Source: Monoplex corrugatus
Taxonomy: Eukaryota > Mollusca > Gastropoda > Littorinimorpha > Ranellidae
Assembly (NCBI GenBank): GCA_030674185.1
Contig: JAPXFY010000026.1
Span: forward strand, 51,178,746 to 51,242,745
Direction of reading: 5' to 3'
DNA: 64,000 nt
Positions 23,600 through 37,800 of the stretch are shown piece by piece. A program made the position numbers and the translations under genes. The notes beneath the pieces were generated by a model that was not told the DNA's origin, did not search any database, and saw only the letters and a program-made list of their open reading frames with translations. Position 1 is the first letter of the stretch, and each line of letters begins with the position of its first letter.

Positions 23600-24610
23600 T
23601 AAGCAGTCCCATGGCAGAGCCATCAAACAGGTGAGGGTTGCCTAAAGCCCAGGACCCCTGCACTCACAGGGCCGTCTTTTGGCCAAGAACCATGGACATA
23701 ATAACCCCAACAGAAAATCTACGGGGCTGAAGTCAGAGGTACCAGACCTGCACAGGCTTTCTGACAAACCTGCTACCATGCAATACAAGGCAAACATCTA
23801 CATGGTTGTCTACAACCGGCAAGAATGGTGCTTGCATATTAAGGTCTCTTCGGGGTAATGCATTGCCGGGTTCTCCAGCAGGAACTGAGGAAAAAAGAAA
23901 AAGAAAAAACCCAGCTACATTCGTCATCAGATGTGGCCTGACCATGTAGACGATGAACCAAAGATGAAAGTCCACCGACCGAACACACATTTATCCTTTC
24001 TCGTTTCATGCATCAAAAAAATCAACCGAATACACACTTATCCTTTCTCGTTTCATGTATCAAGCATCTTATTGAAAAGGGACTGATCTTCTGAGCGTAG
24101 CTCATGAGAGTACCAACAAACAAAATTCACACATCATACGGACAAACACGTATTGATCAATCAGCTTAAAGGAAAACAATATTTGCACATCATCTGCAGA
24201 AGCAATTATTGATCAGTAGTTAAAAGGCAAATACAAATCAGAGACCTAAGAAGTGAAACAATACTTAAAATCATTCAGCACACAAACATCCACACAGCAG
24301 CATCAGCCAGGAAGAACAAAAATGATCAGCTTCGAGTCCGTAAAAAAAGATGGAAGTGGAAGAAGACATCAGACTTCCAGTCAGGTCTGCACACCTTTGG
24401 TCTAGATTTAGTAAAGATCCACTCCAAAACAGCTGAGAAATTCTATCACATTTACACACAACCCTCTTTAAGGTCAATCTGATTTGAACAAAAAATGTTT
24501 TTGAACAGTAGGTATAGTGCAGAACGTGATCTGGTGACTGTGGTCCTATCTGTCATGGACACTCATGGCCAAACTGTACATGATGGACACAGATAACAAG
24601 ATACTAGAAT
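23600..24610. other. Mostly unique sequence, one weak exon candidate
   Basis: Apart from the candidate at 23733-23888 I see only a ~45-bp direct duplication (ACACTTATCCTTTCTCGTTT repeated at about 23990 and 24030) and no domain-like coding. Confidence 0.4.
23733..23888 (-). CDS. Possible downstream exon of the NDT-like gene (weak)
   Basis: On the minus strand a long pyrimidine tract ending in tcctcAG is followed by an open stretch. One frame reads FLLENPAMHYPEETLICKHH and ends at a stop soon after. Another reads PAGEPGNALPRRDLNMQAPF and stays open to a possible donor CAG|GTCTGG. It is placed 5 kb downstream of the last certain exon and could be the 3' terminal exon. There is no domain match, so this is a guess from splice-site quality only. 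Confidence 0.25.
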   Translation of the reverse strand, partial: SVPAGEPGNALPRRDLNMQAPFLPVVDNHVDVCLVLHGSRFVRKPVQVWYL

Positions 24611-24612
24611 AA

Positions 24613-27085
24613 TACAACACACATCAAACTAACACAAAGCATACCAAAGTAACAACACATGCTAAACTAAAACACCAGACACCACACTAACACAACAGAC
24701 ACAAAATTAAAACAACACACACAAAACACCAGACACCACACTAACACAACAGACACAAAATTAAAACAACACACACAAAACACCAGACACCACACTAACA
24801 CAACAGACACAAAATTAAAACAACACACACAAAACACCAGACACCACACTAACACAACAGACACAAAATTAAAACAACACACACAAAACACCAGACACCA
24901 CACTAACACAACAGACACAAAATTAAAACAACACACACAAAAACCAGACACCACACTAACACAACAGACAACAAACTAAAACAACACACACAAAACACCA
25001 GACACCACACTAACACAACAGACAACAAACTAAAACAACACACACAAAACACCAGACACCACACTAACACAACAGACAACGAACTAAAACAACACACACC
25101 AAACTAAAACACAGACACCACACCAACACCACAGACACCACACTAAAACAACACACACCACACTAAAACAACACATACCAAACTAAAACGACACACACCA
25201 AACTAAAACAACAGACAACAAACTAAAACACAACACACACCACACAAAAACAACACACACCACACAAAAACAACACACAACAAACTAAAACACACACACA
25301 CCACCACCAAAAACAACAGACAACAAACTAAAACAACACACACCACACAAAAACAACACACACACACAAAACACAACACACAACAAACTAAAACAACACA
25401 CACCACACAAAAACAACAACAACAAACTAAAACAACACACAAACCCCACAAAAACAACAACAACACAAACTAAAAACAACACACACCAAACTAAACAACA
25501 AACAAAACCACCACACAAAAACAACACACACAACAAACTAAAACAAACACACACACCACAAAAACAACACATAACAAACTAAAACAACACACACACAAAA
25601 ACAACAACAAAACAACACACAACAAACAAAACACACAACAAACTAAAACAACACACACAACACAAAAACAACACCAACAACAAAACAACACACACACAAC
25701 TAAACAACACACACCACACAAAAACACACAACAACAAAACAACACACACACACAAACTAACAACAACAAACAACACCAACAACAAAAACAACACTAACAA
25801 ACTAAAACAACACACACCACAAAACAAACCAACAAACAACACACAACAACAACAACAACAACACCACAACAAACAACACAAACAAACTAAAACAACACAC
25901 ACCACACAAAAACAACAACAAACACACACAACAAACAAACAACACAAACAAACTAAAACAACACACAACAAACAAAAACAACACATAACAAACTAAAACA
26001 ACAGACAACAAACAAAAACAACACATAACAAACTAAAACAACACACAACAAACAAAAACAACAGACAACAAACTAAAACAACACATAACAAACTAAAAAC
26101 AACAGACAACAAACAAAAACAACAGACAACAAACAAACAACAACAAAACAACACAAAAAACAAACAGACAACAAACTAAAACAACAACAAACAAAACAAA
26201 AACAACACAAAACAAACAAAACAACACGACAACAAACAAAAACAACACAAACAAAACTAAAACAACACACACAACAAAACAACAAAACAACACAAAACAA
26301 ACAAAAAACAACACACAAACAAACAAAAAACAACACAAATAAACAAAAACCAAAAACAACACACAACAAACTAAAACAACACACAACAAAACTAAAACAA
26401 ACACTAACAAAAAACAACACAACAAACAACAAAAAACACAGACAACAAACTAAAACAACACACAACAAACAAAAACAACACACAACAAACTAAAACAACA
26501 CACAACAAAACACACAACAAACAAACACACACACAAACTAAAACAACACACAACAAACAAAAACAACACACAACAAACTAAAACAACACACACCAAACTA
26601 AAAACAACACACAACAAAACTAAAACAAACACACAACAAACAAAACAACACACAACAAACTAAAACAACAGACAACAAACTAAAACAACACACAACAAAC
26701 TAAAACAAACACACAACAAACTAAAACAAGACACTACACAAAAACACACACAAGCAAACTAAAACAACAGACAACAAACTAAAACAACAACAACAAACTA
26801 AAACAACAGACAACAAACTAAAACAACAGACAACAAACTAAAACAACAGACAACAAACTAAAAAACAACAGACAACAAACTAAAACAACAGACAACAAAC
26901 TAAAAAACAGACAACAAACTAAAACAAACACACACAACAAACTAAAACAAGACACTACACAAAAACTACACACAGCAAACTAAAACAACAGACACTACAC
27001 AAAAACTACACACAACAAACTAAAACAACAGACAACAAACTAAAACAACAGACAACAAACTAAAATGACAGATATCAAACTAAAC
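24613..27085. repeat. A/C-only tandem array, 2.5 kb
   Basis: The plus strand is almost free of G and T. The left part has a 54-bp unit (CACCAGACACCACACTAACA plus CAACAGACACAAAATTAAAA plus CAACACACACAAAA), five or more times. The right part decays to ACAACAAACTAAAAC units of about 18-20 bp. Minus-strand open frames rich in C, V, F and L are artefacts. Confidence 0.97.
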
Positions 27086-27237
27086 AGCAGATGCAATTCT
27101 CATTAAGTGTGATGCTACGGTGTTAAGTCCCAGTGATCAGGTAAACCTCATGCATATGATCTTCAGCATCAATAATCAGGTCTAAAAGACAATGTGTGAT
27201 TGAATCTTCAACGCAGAGATGAGAACAGCCGTGATTT

Positions 27238-27345
27238 AGAGCAGTATGCAACTTGCACAAATAACAAAGTGAGTGAGAGCAGTATGTAACTTGCACAAAT
27301 AATAAAAAGAATTAGAGCAGTATACTATTTGTGCAAACATCAAAG
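27238..27345. repeat. Triplicated ~45-55-bp segment
   Basis: Three diverged units containing GAGCAGTATGYAACTTGCAC, AAATAAYAAA. Confidence 0.7.
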
Positions 27346-27557
27346 AACAGATTTAGCTCAGCATGCCTGACCACTTCCACACTCTGGACACTGACTGATA
27401 TGGAGATAACTTATCTGCTGTGTTCTGTCAGCCTTCCTAATGATCATGACCATAATGTTTATGTGATCAGATTCTGATGATGATTATAATGATGATTATG
27501 ATGATAACACCGTAAATAAGCAACAACAGCTTTTACCCTGGAGATGAAGGGCATTTC

Positions 27558-27814
27558 TAAGGCAATGAGATGTTACTATAGAGATGAAGTCCTGATAACA
27601 TGATAACACTGATGATGTTACTAAGGCAATGAGATGTTACCATAGAGATGAAGTCCTGATAACATGATAACACTGATGATGTTACTAAGGCAATGAGATG
27701 TTACCATAGAGATGAAGTCCTGATAACAAGATAACACTGATGATGTTACTAAGGCAATGAGATGTTACCATAGAGATGAAGTCCTGATAACATGATAACA
27801 CTGATGATGTTACT
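27558..27814. repeat. 61-bp minisatellite, about 4 units
   Basis: The unit contains AAGGCAATGAGATGTTACCA, TAGAGATGAAGTCCTGATAA and CATGATAACACTGATGATG. Units are nearly identical. Confidence 0.95.
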
Positions 27815-27961
27815 GTAGCATTGCTATGTTGTCACCAAGGTGACAGTTTATCACAGAGTTGAGGATTGCAAAGTCGTCATCATGCCAAAATATACAATGC
27901 ACTATACATTCTCCAACGTAAAGATACATACACAAAAACTCAATCTACAACCACTAATACC

Positions 27962-28043
27962 TTAACCCTATGACTCCCTCAGCCTATCCACCAGCTTCCA
28001 GCTGGCTGAGGCTGAGGGTGGTTAAAGGTGGTTAAAGAGTTAA
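27962..28043. mobile_element. Hairpin MITE copy 8, degraded fragment
   Basis: Retains TTAACCCTATGACTCCCTC and CTATCCACCAGCTTCC, then a broken right arm ending GAGTTAAG. Confidence 0.6.
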
Positions 28044-28335
28044 GTGACACAGTAACGACAACAACAAAGGCTTTTGCTATGCCAACATCATTATATTTGT
28101 CATGATTGCCTCAAAGTCTAACTCTGACATAGATAATTAAACAACAAACACTACCACAGATATTGCGAAGTATACAACTGCTGCATAATAATAATCATCA
28201 CTCCACCCATCAGACCTACGATCACAGTTGCTATAATGACAACAAATCAGCTCTTGTTGCACTAATCAGGAAACAGCTGTTAGTTTTCCAACAAGTTGTC
28301 CTCTAAGAACGAAAAAAAAGTTCGTGGATAGAACT

Positions 28336-28759
28336 GGCTTTTTCCACGGAAACTGTTGCTGTGAAACACAAGTCTTCTTTAAGAAGTCTGGCTATCTCTG
28401 TGGCAACTTATGTTGCTAGGAAGCAGGAGCCGCTCTTGGAGAAAAATGTCTGTCTCCACGGCAATTCTGTAGTTAGGGAAAAGGAACAGCTCTTGAGGAA
28501 AACTCATCTCCATGGCAAGACAGGAGACAGTAACATTCCTGGAGAAGGCAGCCATTTCCACAGCAACTCTGTTGCTAGGAAACAAACGAAAGTCTTGGAG
28601 AAAGCTGGCAGTCTCAGAGGCACCTCTGTACAACAGCAGTTCTTGGATAAAATCTTGCCATTTCCACAACAACCCTGTTGCTAGGAAACGGGAGCAGTTC
28701 TCAGAGATAACGGACCATCTCCATGGCAACTCACTTGCTAAGGAACAAAAGCAGTTACA
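28336..28759. repeat. Degenerate ~58-bp tandem repeat abutting the last certain exon
   Basis: About seven diverged units with the pattern CATCTCCATGGCAAC, TGTTGCTAGGAAAC, GGAGCAGTTCTTGGAGAAAA. The repeat begins within 20-40 bp of the exon 28775-28897 and keeps that exon's reading frame open for over 100 codons. The halves GTTGCTAGGAAAC and GTTGCCATGGAGA resemble RFX X-box half-sites. Confidence 0.8.
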
Positions 28760-28774
28760 TGATGCGTTCCTGAC

Positions 28775-28897
28775 TTGTTTAATGGCGCACTCCACAGCTT
28801 CAGCGATGTCCTCAAATTGTGGCACACCTTCTCGACTGGCCATGTCGCTGAGGTAGGCTCGCCCACGGTTATAGTCTTTGACGGCGGCGTCTGACGT
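28775..28897 (-). CDS. Exon 10 of the model, C-terminal helices of second NDT-like domain
   Basis: The acceptor is gttgacAG. The exon reads TSDAAVKDYNRGRAYLSDMA, then SREGVPQFEDIAEAVECAIK and Q. Two donors are possible: CAA|GTCAGG ending at 28775 (phase 0), or GCAA|GTGAGT ending at 28735 (phase 1, stronger consensus, adding VRNASCNCFCSLA). Reading on without splicing runs into a degenerate ~58-bp tandem repeat, so a splice is preferred. The final coding exon is not confirmed. Confidence 0.85.
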
Positions 28898-31800
28898 CTG
28901 TCAACAGAAAGTAAAAACAAAACGTAGTCTCATAACCTTAAACTAGCTTGTATAGGGAATGAAGTGGTTAACACTTCAACTTTTCTCGGAATGAGTGTTA
29001 TAAGATCAATGCCCAGCTTCTCTCCCTAGTTGCTTTACCTTTCCTAACTGTAAACTGAGTTAGGTATCCATTCACAGCTGGTCAGACTGGATGCCACATG
29101 CATGTTTCAAATAACAATGTAAAAAATGTTGATTGCTCATGACAAAAAAATGAAACAAATTCTTAATGAAAGAAAAAGAAAGACAAAAGAAAAAAACAAG
29201 ACAAAAGAAAAAAACAAATTGAATAATAATTTAAAAATCCCCTCCAAAACAAATAATGAACCATAAATTTAAAAAAAAATTTTTTAAATACACTATTGAC
29301 TTCTTTATTAAAAAGACATTTAAAAAATAGACAAAGACAGCTTACTTATTACAAAAAGAAAAATCAACAGCTTACTCATGAAACGAAGAAAGAAGAAAGA
29401 GAAATAAACATCTGAAAACAGAGAAAAAGAGAGAAACAGATATATCAGAAAAGAAAATGAGACAAACAAACGTCTAAGACAAGAGAAAAAAATGTCTAAG
29501 GAAAGAAAATTAAAAACTTCTAAGAAACAGAAAAGGAAGAGAAAGAAATGCCTAAAAGCAGAAAACAAGAAACAAACGTCACAAAAAAAAAAAAAAAAAA
29601 AGAGAGAATGAAAACCAAGCACTATGAAATAAGAATGAGGAAAAGCATTTAAGAAAACAGAAAAGAAACAGAACAGAAGATGAGAAACAAACCTCTAAGA
29701 AAAAAGACATAAATGGAAACAAACGTATAGGAAAGAGAATAAAGAAACAAACATCTAAGAAAGAAAATAAGAGACAAACATCTAAGAAAACAGAATGAAA
29801 AGAAACTACAGTCTACAAGAGAAAGAAAGACATGAATGACTGGTTAAAGGAAGAAAAAAAAACATGTTTAAGAAAAACGAAAAATACTGACGTACGTACA
29901 TGTAAGGAAAGGGACACAGTGACAACACTGACAGTACAACCCTCTGACTCCCCACACCCTGTCCACTAGCATCCTGTACTGTCAACCATACTAGCAAAGC
30001 AAAATCTTAACCCCTTGACTCCATCACCCTATCTACCAGCTTCTCACAAGCAGGTGGATAGGTGAGGGAGTCAAAGGGTTAAGTTTTTTGCAGTTGGGGG
30101 ATATAGAGTGTAGGAATCAAAGGGTTAAGCTTCCAAAGTGCCTACATTTCTAAGTTTGGTGAAGTCTTTGCCCCTTCATTTTAATGTTTGTTTGATAGAT
30201 GTCTGTCCCAATGATATAATGTCTGTCTTGCTGTGGTGACTGATACGCCATGTAACACTGTGTGTGGCTGTGATGACCTGAATATACGCCATGTAACACT
30301 ATGTGTGTGGCTGAAGTGACTGATACGCCATGTAACACTGTGTGTGGCTGTGATGACTGATACGCCATGTAACACTATGTGTGTGGCTGTGGTGACTGAT
30401 ACGCCATGTAACACTATGTGTGTGGCTGTGATGACTGATACGCCATGTAACACTATGTGTGTGGCTGTGATGACTGATACGCCATGTAACACTATGTGTG
30501 TGGCTGTGATGACTGATACGCCATGTAACACTATGTGTGTGGCTGTGATGACTGATACGCCATGTAACACTATGTGTGTGGCTGTGATGACTGATACGCC
30601 ATGTAACACTATGTGTGTGGCTGTGGTGACTGATAAGCCATGTAACACTATGTGTGTGGCTGTGATGACTGATACGCCATGTAACACTATGTGTGTGGCT
30701 GTGATGACTGATACGCCATGTAACACTATGTGTGTGGCTGTGATGACTGATACGCCATGTAACACTATGTGTGTGGCTGTGGTGACTGATAAGCCATGTA
30801 ACACTATGTGTGTGGCTGTGATGACTGATACGCCATGTAACACTATGTGTGTGGCTGTGATGACTGATACGCCAAGTAACACTCTGTAGTGGCTGTGGTG
30901 ACTGATATGCCATGTAACACTGTGTGTGTGGCTGTGGTGACTGATACGCCATGTAACACTATGTGTGTGGTTGTGGTGACTGATACGCCATGTAACACTA
31001 TGTGTGTGGCTGTGGTGACTGATACGCCATGAAACACTATGTGTGGCTGTGGTGACTGATACGCCATGTAACACTATGTGTGTGACTGTAGTGACTAACA
31101 CACCATGTAACACTAAATGTGTGGCCGTGGTGACTGATATGCCATGTAACACTGTGTGTGGCTGTGGTGACTGATACACCATGTAATGCTATGTGTGTGG
31201 CTGAAGTGACTGATATGCCATGTAACACTGTGTGTGGCTGTAGTGACTGATACACTATGTAACACTGTGTGTGGCTGTGGTGACTGATACCCATGTAACA
31301 CTATGTGTGTGGCTGTGGTGACTGATACACTATGTAACACTATATGTGTGGCTGTGGTGACTGATAAGCCATGTAACACTATGTGTGTGGATGTGGTGAC
31401 TGATACGCCATGTAACACTGTGTGTGGCTGTGGTGCGACTGATATGCCATGTAACACTATGTGTGTGTGTTGTGGTAAATGATACGCCATGTAACACTGT
31501 GTGTGTGGCTGTGGTGACTGATACGCCATGTAACTCTGTATGTGGCTGTGGTGACTGATACGCCATGTAACACTATGTGTGTTGCTGTGGTGACTGATAC
31601 GCCATGTAACACTGTGTGTGGCTGTGGTGACCGATACGACCAAGTAACACTGTGTGTGTGGCTGTGGTGACTGATACACCATGTAACACTGTATGTGGCT
31701 GTGGTGACTGATACGCCATGTAACACTATGTGTGTGGCTGTGGTGACTGATACGCCATGTAACACTGTGTGTGTGGCTGTGGTGACTGATACAACATGTA

Positions 31801-34800
31801 ACACTATGTGTGGCTGTGGTGACTGATATGCCATGTAACACTATGTATGGCTGTGGTGACTGATATGCCATGTAACACTATGTGTGTGGCTGTGGTGACT
31901 GATACGCCATGTAACACTGTGTTGTGGCTGTGGTGACTGATACACCATGTAACACTATGTGTGGCTGTGGTGACTAATACGCCATGTAACACTATGTATG
32001 GCTGTGGTGACTTATATGCCATGTAACACTATGTGGCAAATAAAACCATTCATTGTTGACAAGTGGTCAGCACAACTGACTATGGACAAGTGGCCATTAT
32101 TGTTATTGTTATCGTTGTTTAAAGCCCAGCTGACTGTGTAGAGCCATATCAGGGCTATAACCGTTTCAAAACATACAATACTTCAACAGGGAAAAAAAAA
32201 AACAGAAAAGAAAATTAAGTACACATATCAATGCATTCACGCACATAATCTAAGGACATGCCCCTGGCATTGACCACTCCATCCAGTTTATTGCACAAGG
32301 GATTTAAAAAAAACACCTGAATATAAATTTAAGCATACCTAAGGACACCAAAACATACATAAAAACGGGCCTAAATTACCTAAAATTGCTTCCACATATC
32401 TCACCTCCCTACAGCCAAAAATGCATTTAATACATGTGCCCAGTTATCACTCCTAAGAAAAGGTACTTAAGATTTTATCAAACACATACAGGTGAATGGA
32501 CCAGCAAGGCTGAAAATGATAGGAAGAAATGACAGAAAGCAAAGGAACAAGGCCGAAACAAAGACAGTACCAGAAAAGAGAAAATTTCTAGCACAGAATT
32601 CCCAGAAGGTGGGGATACTATTGACACTGAAAGAGCCCCCAGCATCTCCACCAGGTTGGGGGGGGGGGGGGGGTTCAATGGACTATTGACAAGTGGTTAA
32701 CAAAATGGACTATTGCCTGGGAGACTGGAAGTTCAAACTTCCCTCAGTTCACATCACTGTGGAGATGGTCAGCCTCAACCGGCTCCCATCCACAACTTAT
32801 CTATGGGCTCAATAGGAAGACTACAACCACACAGTAAAGTCTCATCCACTTCACAGATGCGTTACTGAGGGTGCTGCTTAAATTTCTTACCAACACTGCA
32901 GGTACCGTATTTCTCAGGCCTGGTTGACATCAGGATATATCATAGAAAAAAATCAGAGAGTACAGCCCAATTACAGTCTCAATTTGAAATATAACTCCAC
33001 AGCATCACCACTATTGTCCCTACTGTCACAGATGCCATCTAGACATTGTGAAAACTTCATCCTAGATTCTACGCTCTCAAACTGACTTCATGGGACATGA
33101 ATGTGCGTTAGACAGCTGAAAAACTTGGGGACAGTGATGGGCAAGAAACTATGGAAATCAATATTCTGTCCACAAACACACAAAATGGACAACATAAGTG
33201 TTCCAACCTGTTCTCCTGCGATAATGACGTCTTCTGGCAGCATCTGCAGGCACAGCACCACACGACACCCAAGTCCTATATAGTATGCTGCCTGAAAGAA
33301 TAATAGTCATTGTTATCATTATCATCATCATCACCACTATCATTATCGCTAATATCATTATTATGATTTTTATAAATATCAATCTGCAAACACAGAATCT
33401 CAAGACACCCATTCTTGTGTCATACTCTGCCTGTACAGAAGCAGTCATCATCATTGTTATTGCTGACACAGGCGGCAGCAGCAGCATCATCATCACCATC
33501 ATTACAACAAACTCAATACAAAAGAAAAAAAACTCATGTATGTACACACATCAATGCATTCATACACATAACCTAAGGAGATGCCCCTGATGCTGACCAT
33601 TCCATCCAATTTATCACACAAGGGATTAAAAAAACATACCTGAAAACAAATTTAAATATAACTAAGGACACTACAACATGTATAAAGACAGGCCTAAATT
33701 ACCTAAAATTGCTTCTGTATATCTCATTTCCCTAGAGCCAAAAATGCACTTAATACATGTACCCAATTATCAACCCTATGAAAACGTATGCAAAACTTTA
33801 TTGAACACATACAGATGAATGGACCACAAGGCAGAAAATAATAGAAAGCAATGACAGAAAGCAAAGGAACAAGGCAGAAACAAAGTCAGTAACAAAAAAA
33901 AGGACATTTCTAGCACAGAATTTCCAGAAGGTGGGGGATAATATTCACAATGAAAGAGCCCCCCCAGCATCCCCACAGGGGTACCCCACCCACCTCCTCC
34001 CTAAACCCTACCCCCAAATCAACCTGTAGCCTTACACCTGACCTCGATCATGGCAGAGAGGGAGCGGGTGGTGGAGGTGATGACATACAACATCAGTCGA
34101 CATTTTTCCCGCTCCGCCACCTGCATGGGGATCAGGCGGTTGAACCACTCTGTAACGTGGGGGTTGTGGAACGACAGTCCATAGCGTCTGTAACACACAC
34201 ACACATAATGTATACACACTGTCACGACACTTGATTTGCATTTACAGCCAGCCAGATAAGACAGACAAACAAACAAAATCACAAAAATATGTGCACAAAA
34301 CAACCTCCTCCCTCCACACACACACACACACACACACCACACACACACAAAAACCGAGCCCCTTGGCCAATCTTATGTTTCCTTTTCAGAAGAGTTGTGG
34401 AGACAAGGGAGAATATTTCCTCCTTGTCCATCAATGTACTTTTAACCTCTTAAGTGCCATCAACATAAAATTTACGGAGCTCTCGGAGCCTTCTGTGGTG
34501 CCTCATCATCATCATCAGGTGCCCTGCCGCATGGCGTTGGCGACCATGGACTTCCAACCATCTCTATCTCTCGTTGCCCCCAGCATCTCCCCCACCCTCT
34601 TCATCCCCAGCCACTCTGCAAGTCCGTCCAGCATTCTCTCCCTGGGTCTACCTGGTGCCCTCCCTCCCTCCAGCCTTCCCGCTGTGACCAGGTGCTCCAA
34701 ATCCCCCTTCCTCATAAAATGGCCTATAAATGTTGCTTGTCTTTTCCTAATCTTCCTTATGAGTGATCTATTTGTGTCTGCCTCCATCAAGACTGTCTCG

Positions 34801-37800
34801 TTTGTTTTCTTTGCTGTCCATGGAACTCTCAACATTCTTCTGAGAAACCACATCTCGGCTGCCTCGATCCTGCTCTGGCTTTGCTTGCTGACTGTCCACG
34901 CCTCGCATCCGTACAACAGTATTGGTTCTATATAACATTCAAGGACTCTCTTTCTGATGTTATCTGTGGTGCCTACAAATGTAAAATTTACAGAGGAAGT
35001 CTGACGCACGTTTTAGCCTAATGTAAATGGGAGAGAAGCACTAACTGATGCTGTCAGTCTCAGAGAGGGTTCATAAAAGTGACTGGCTTCCCTTACATGA
35101 CTTTTTGACCTATGCAACCCTCACCAGATTGGTTTTATTTATCTGAAAAGAGAAACTGGTTTTCAGCAAAATGCTGACATCAGGACTGTTTTGCAATGCT
35201 GCATGTTTTCAGCCTTTGAAAGCATGTGAGTTGAGTCAAGAACTTATATATGACTGCAGGATGATTCAGAAGAGAATTCTGACACAAGAGCAGCTTGAAA
35301 ACTAAAGTAGTTACTCGCTGTTGGTATGAAATGTGCACCAGACAGACCTAACACGAAAAGTATTGATTTTCTGAACACGTGACACAAAAGATTTGTGGCC
35401 ACAGGCAATAATGACAGCTAGCCAACACTTCACACCGTTCAGACAGGACGACATTATAAAATAAACCAGCACCGTCAGTGAGTAGTATTAGAAGTGGCAA
35501 GGGGAAGACTAGGGTGATGGAATGGGGTGGGGGGGGGGGCCATGCGGGCAGTGGACGACTACATAAATCATCTGAAAATTCATTTAGTCATGCCTAATGC
35601 ACCATTCTGTGTAATTTCATGCATAGATTCCCATAAATATGGAAGCAACAGTGGTTTTAATGTACACGGCAGCGATGCAACGCTTTTCCCTGGCACATGG
35701 AAAACACTTTATGTCAAAAAACGTCGGCACTCAAGGGGTTAAGGATCAAGAAAAATCATAAACTATCTGATCATAAAATCAGAGAGACACAAAGGGACAG
35801 ACAGAAAAGTGACACCGACACCGACATGTGGTGTGTGAGAGACAGAGAAGACGGGGCAGGGGGGATAGGCAGAGGGAGTGAGAGAGAGAAGGGGAGAGAG
35901 AGAGGGAGAGAGAGAGAGGGAAAGAGAGAGGGGGAGAGAAAGACAGAGAGGTAAGACAGGGGAGGGACAGAGGAAAGAGAGAGAAAGAGAGGATAAGGGA
36001 AGGGAGAAAGAGGGAAGAAAGAGAAACAGAGAGACTGAGACAGAAAGAAGACAGGGAGAGACAGACAGACAGAGCCAGGCAGGGACACAGAGAGAGAAGA
36101 TGGGAAGATAAAGTAAACGTACAGACAGACAGACAGACTCACTTGATGATGGGGATAGCAATTTCCTCCCGCCACGCTGTCTCTCCACAGCTCCCCCCCA
36201 AATAAATATCAAAGACATCTCCGCTCCCGCTGTAATGTCTCACCTGCTGCCTATTTTTACCTGTAACAAACATACACACCTTTCTTAATATGTTCTTATT
36301 TATCTATTAAAAAACAAATTGTGCTGCTCCATTTTCTGCACTGTTCCTGTGTCACTAACCTCATGCTACTCGTTCTGGTTCTCCAACACATCTCCACAAC
36401 CTCTGAAACCAAAGTCACCATGGCAGCAAGGCATGAAGGGAAACAGAATCTGGGGCAATTTTTCACAGAACTACGATGGTGAGAATGGAGATGATAGCGA
36501 TGATACTATGGAGTTCCGTCTAGGACTGAAACTGCATGACAAAGTTGTATTCTACATCTACTTTCAAGATACATCATGGCAAAATCCAGGCCTGAAAGAT
36601 GAAGACACCTGCAGTGTTGGTCAAGAAATCTGAGCAACACCATGGCTGATGCAAGAGACGCTTCCCAATGAGCCCATAGCACTCTGGATAACAGTCAGTC
36701 AGAGCTAAAAAGAACCACAATAACTGTTTTGGACTGATAAAAAATTTGAATTCACAACCTCCCAGTCAGCGGAGGTAAAATCTGCTTTTGTTTACAAGAA
36801 TCACCACGAGGGTGCGGATGACACCTGGATCACCAGTGCCTCGTCTCTCTCCGTATAATCCTCTCCCGAGCTCCTGATGCTACTCAATGTCACTTCATCA
36901 AGCAACGGGGAGCTTCCATGCACTGCATGACCAATTTGGACCCAGTCATCAATTACCTTGTTTACAAACTGACTGGCAAAGTAGGGAAATGACATACCCA
37001 GGACACAGCCACACAACACGCACCAACCAGGTCCAGCCCAGACTCCGGACCAAGACAGAATGAAAAACCCCCCTCTTGCCCCACTCTGGTCTTCATCTTT
37101 CCGGAAGCCCATCCTGCAACCAGCTTGCATAGCTGCCAACTCCTTTCCCCTTACTATAGTCTTGACAATTAGCTGTCGGACACTCCCAATGTTGTCTTAC
37201 TTCAACCACAGGGGTTGTTTGAACAACCGCAAAGTGGCCAGGCATGATGCTCCAGACTCACCCATTTTGCTGTTCGGCAAAGTCTGACATGGCCCGAAAA
37301 GGATCCCAAGTTTGTTATCTTTCTGAGCAGCCAGCAGGTCTTTCCCTGCCACAAACCAAAATTAACAAGAAACACCTTGAAGGTGCAGATGGGACCAGGA
37401 GCACAAATGCCTCGCAGTTCCCACGCTCCCAATGCCACTCAACAGTCCCAGTCAGCAGAGGTGAAATCTCCCACTCAACAGTCCCAGTCAGCAGAGGTGA
37501 AATCTGCCTTTGTACTTTCTGAATTCCCTCCCTGAAAAAAAAAAACGGAGGGGGGGGGGGGCCCCGGGTAGGTGGCGGGCGGGGGCGGGAAGGGCATTGC
37601 ACTCAACTGTGCTGCTCTCCCCAGGATATGCATGCCATGTGTGCTGCTCCCCAGGGATATGGCATGGCTGGTGTGTGCTCTCCCCAGGGATATGGCATGG
37701 CCATGGAGTCAGCTCTCCCCAGGGATTAATATGCATGGCCATGGTGTGCTGCTCTCCCCAGGGATATGGCATGGCCATGGTGTGCTGCTCTCCCCAGGGA

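Noticed and set aside
30181..31182. Open frame of 333 codons on the minus strand
   Set aside because: Produced by a 39-bp minisatellite (13-residue period). Units with indels break the frame, so it is not under coding constraint.
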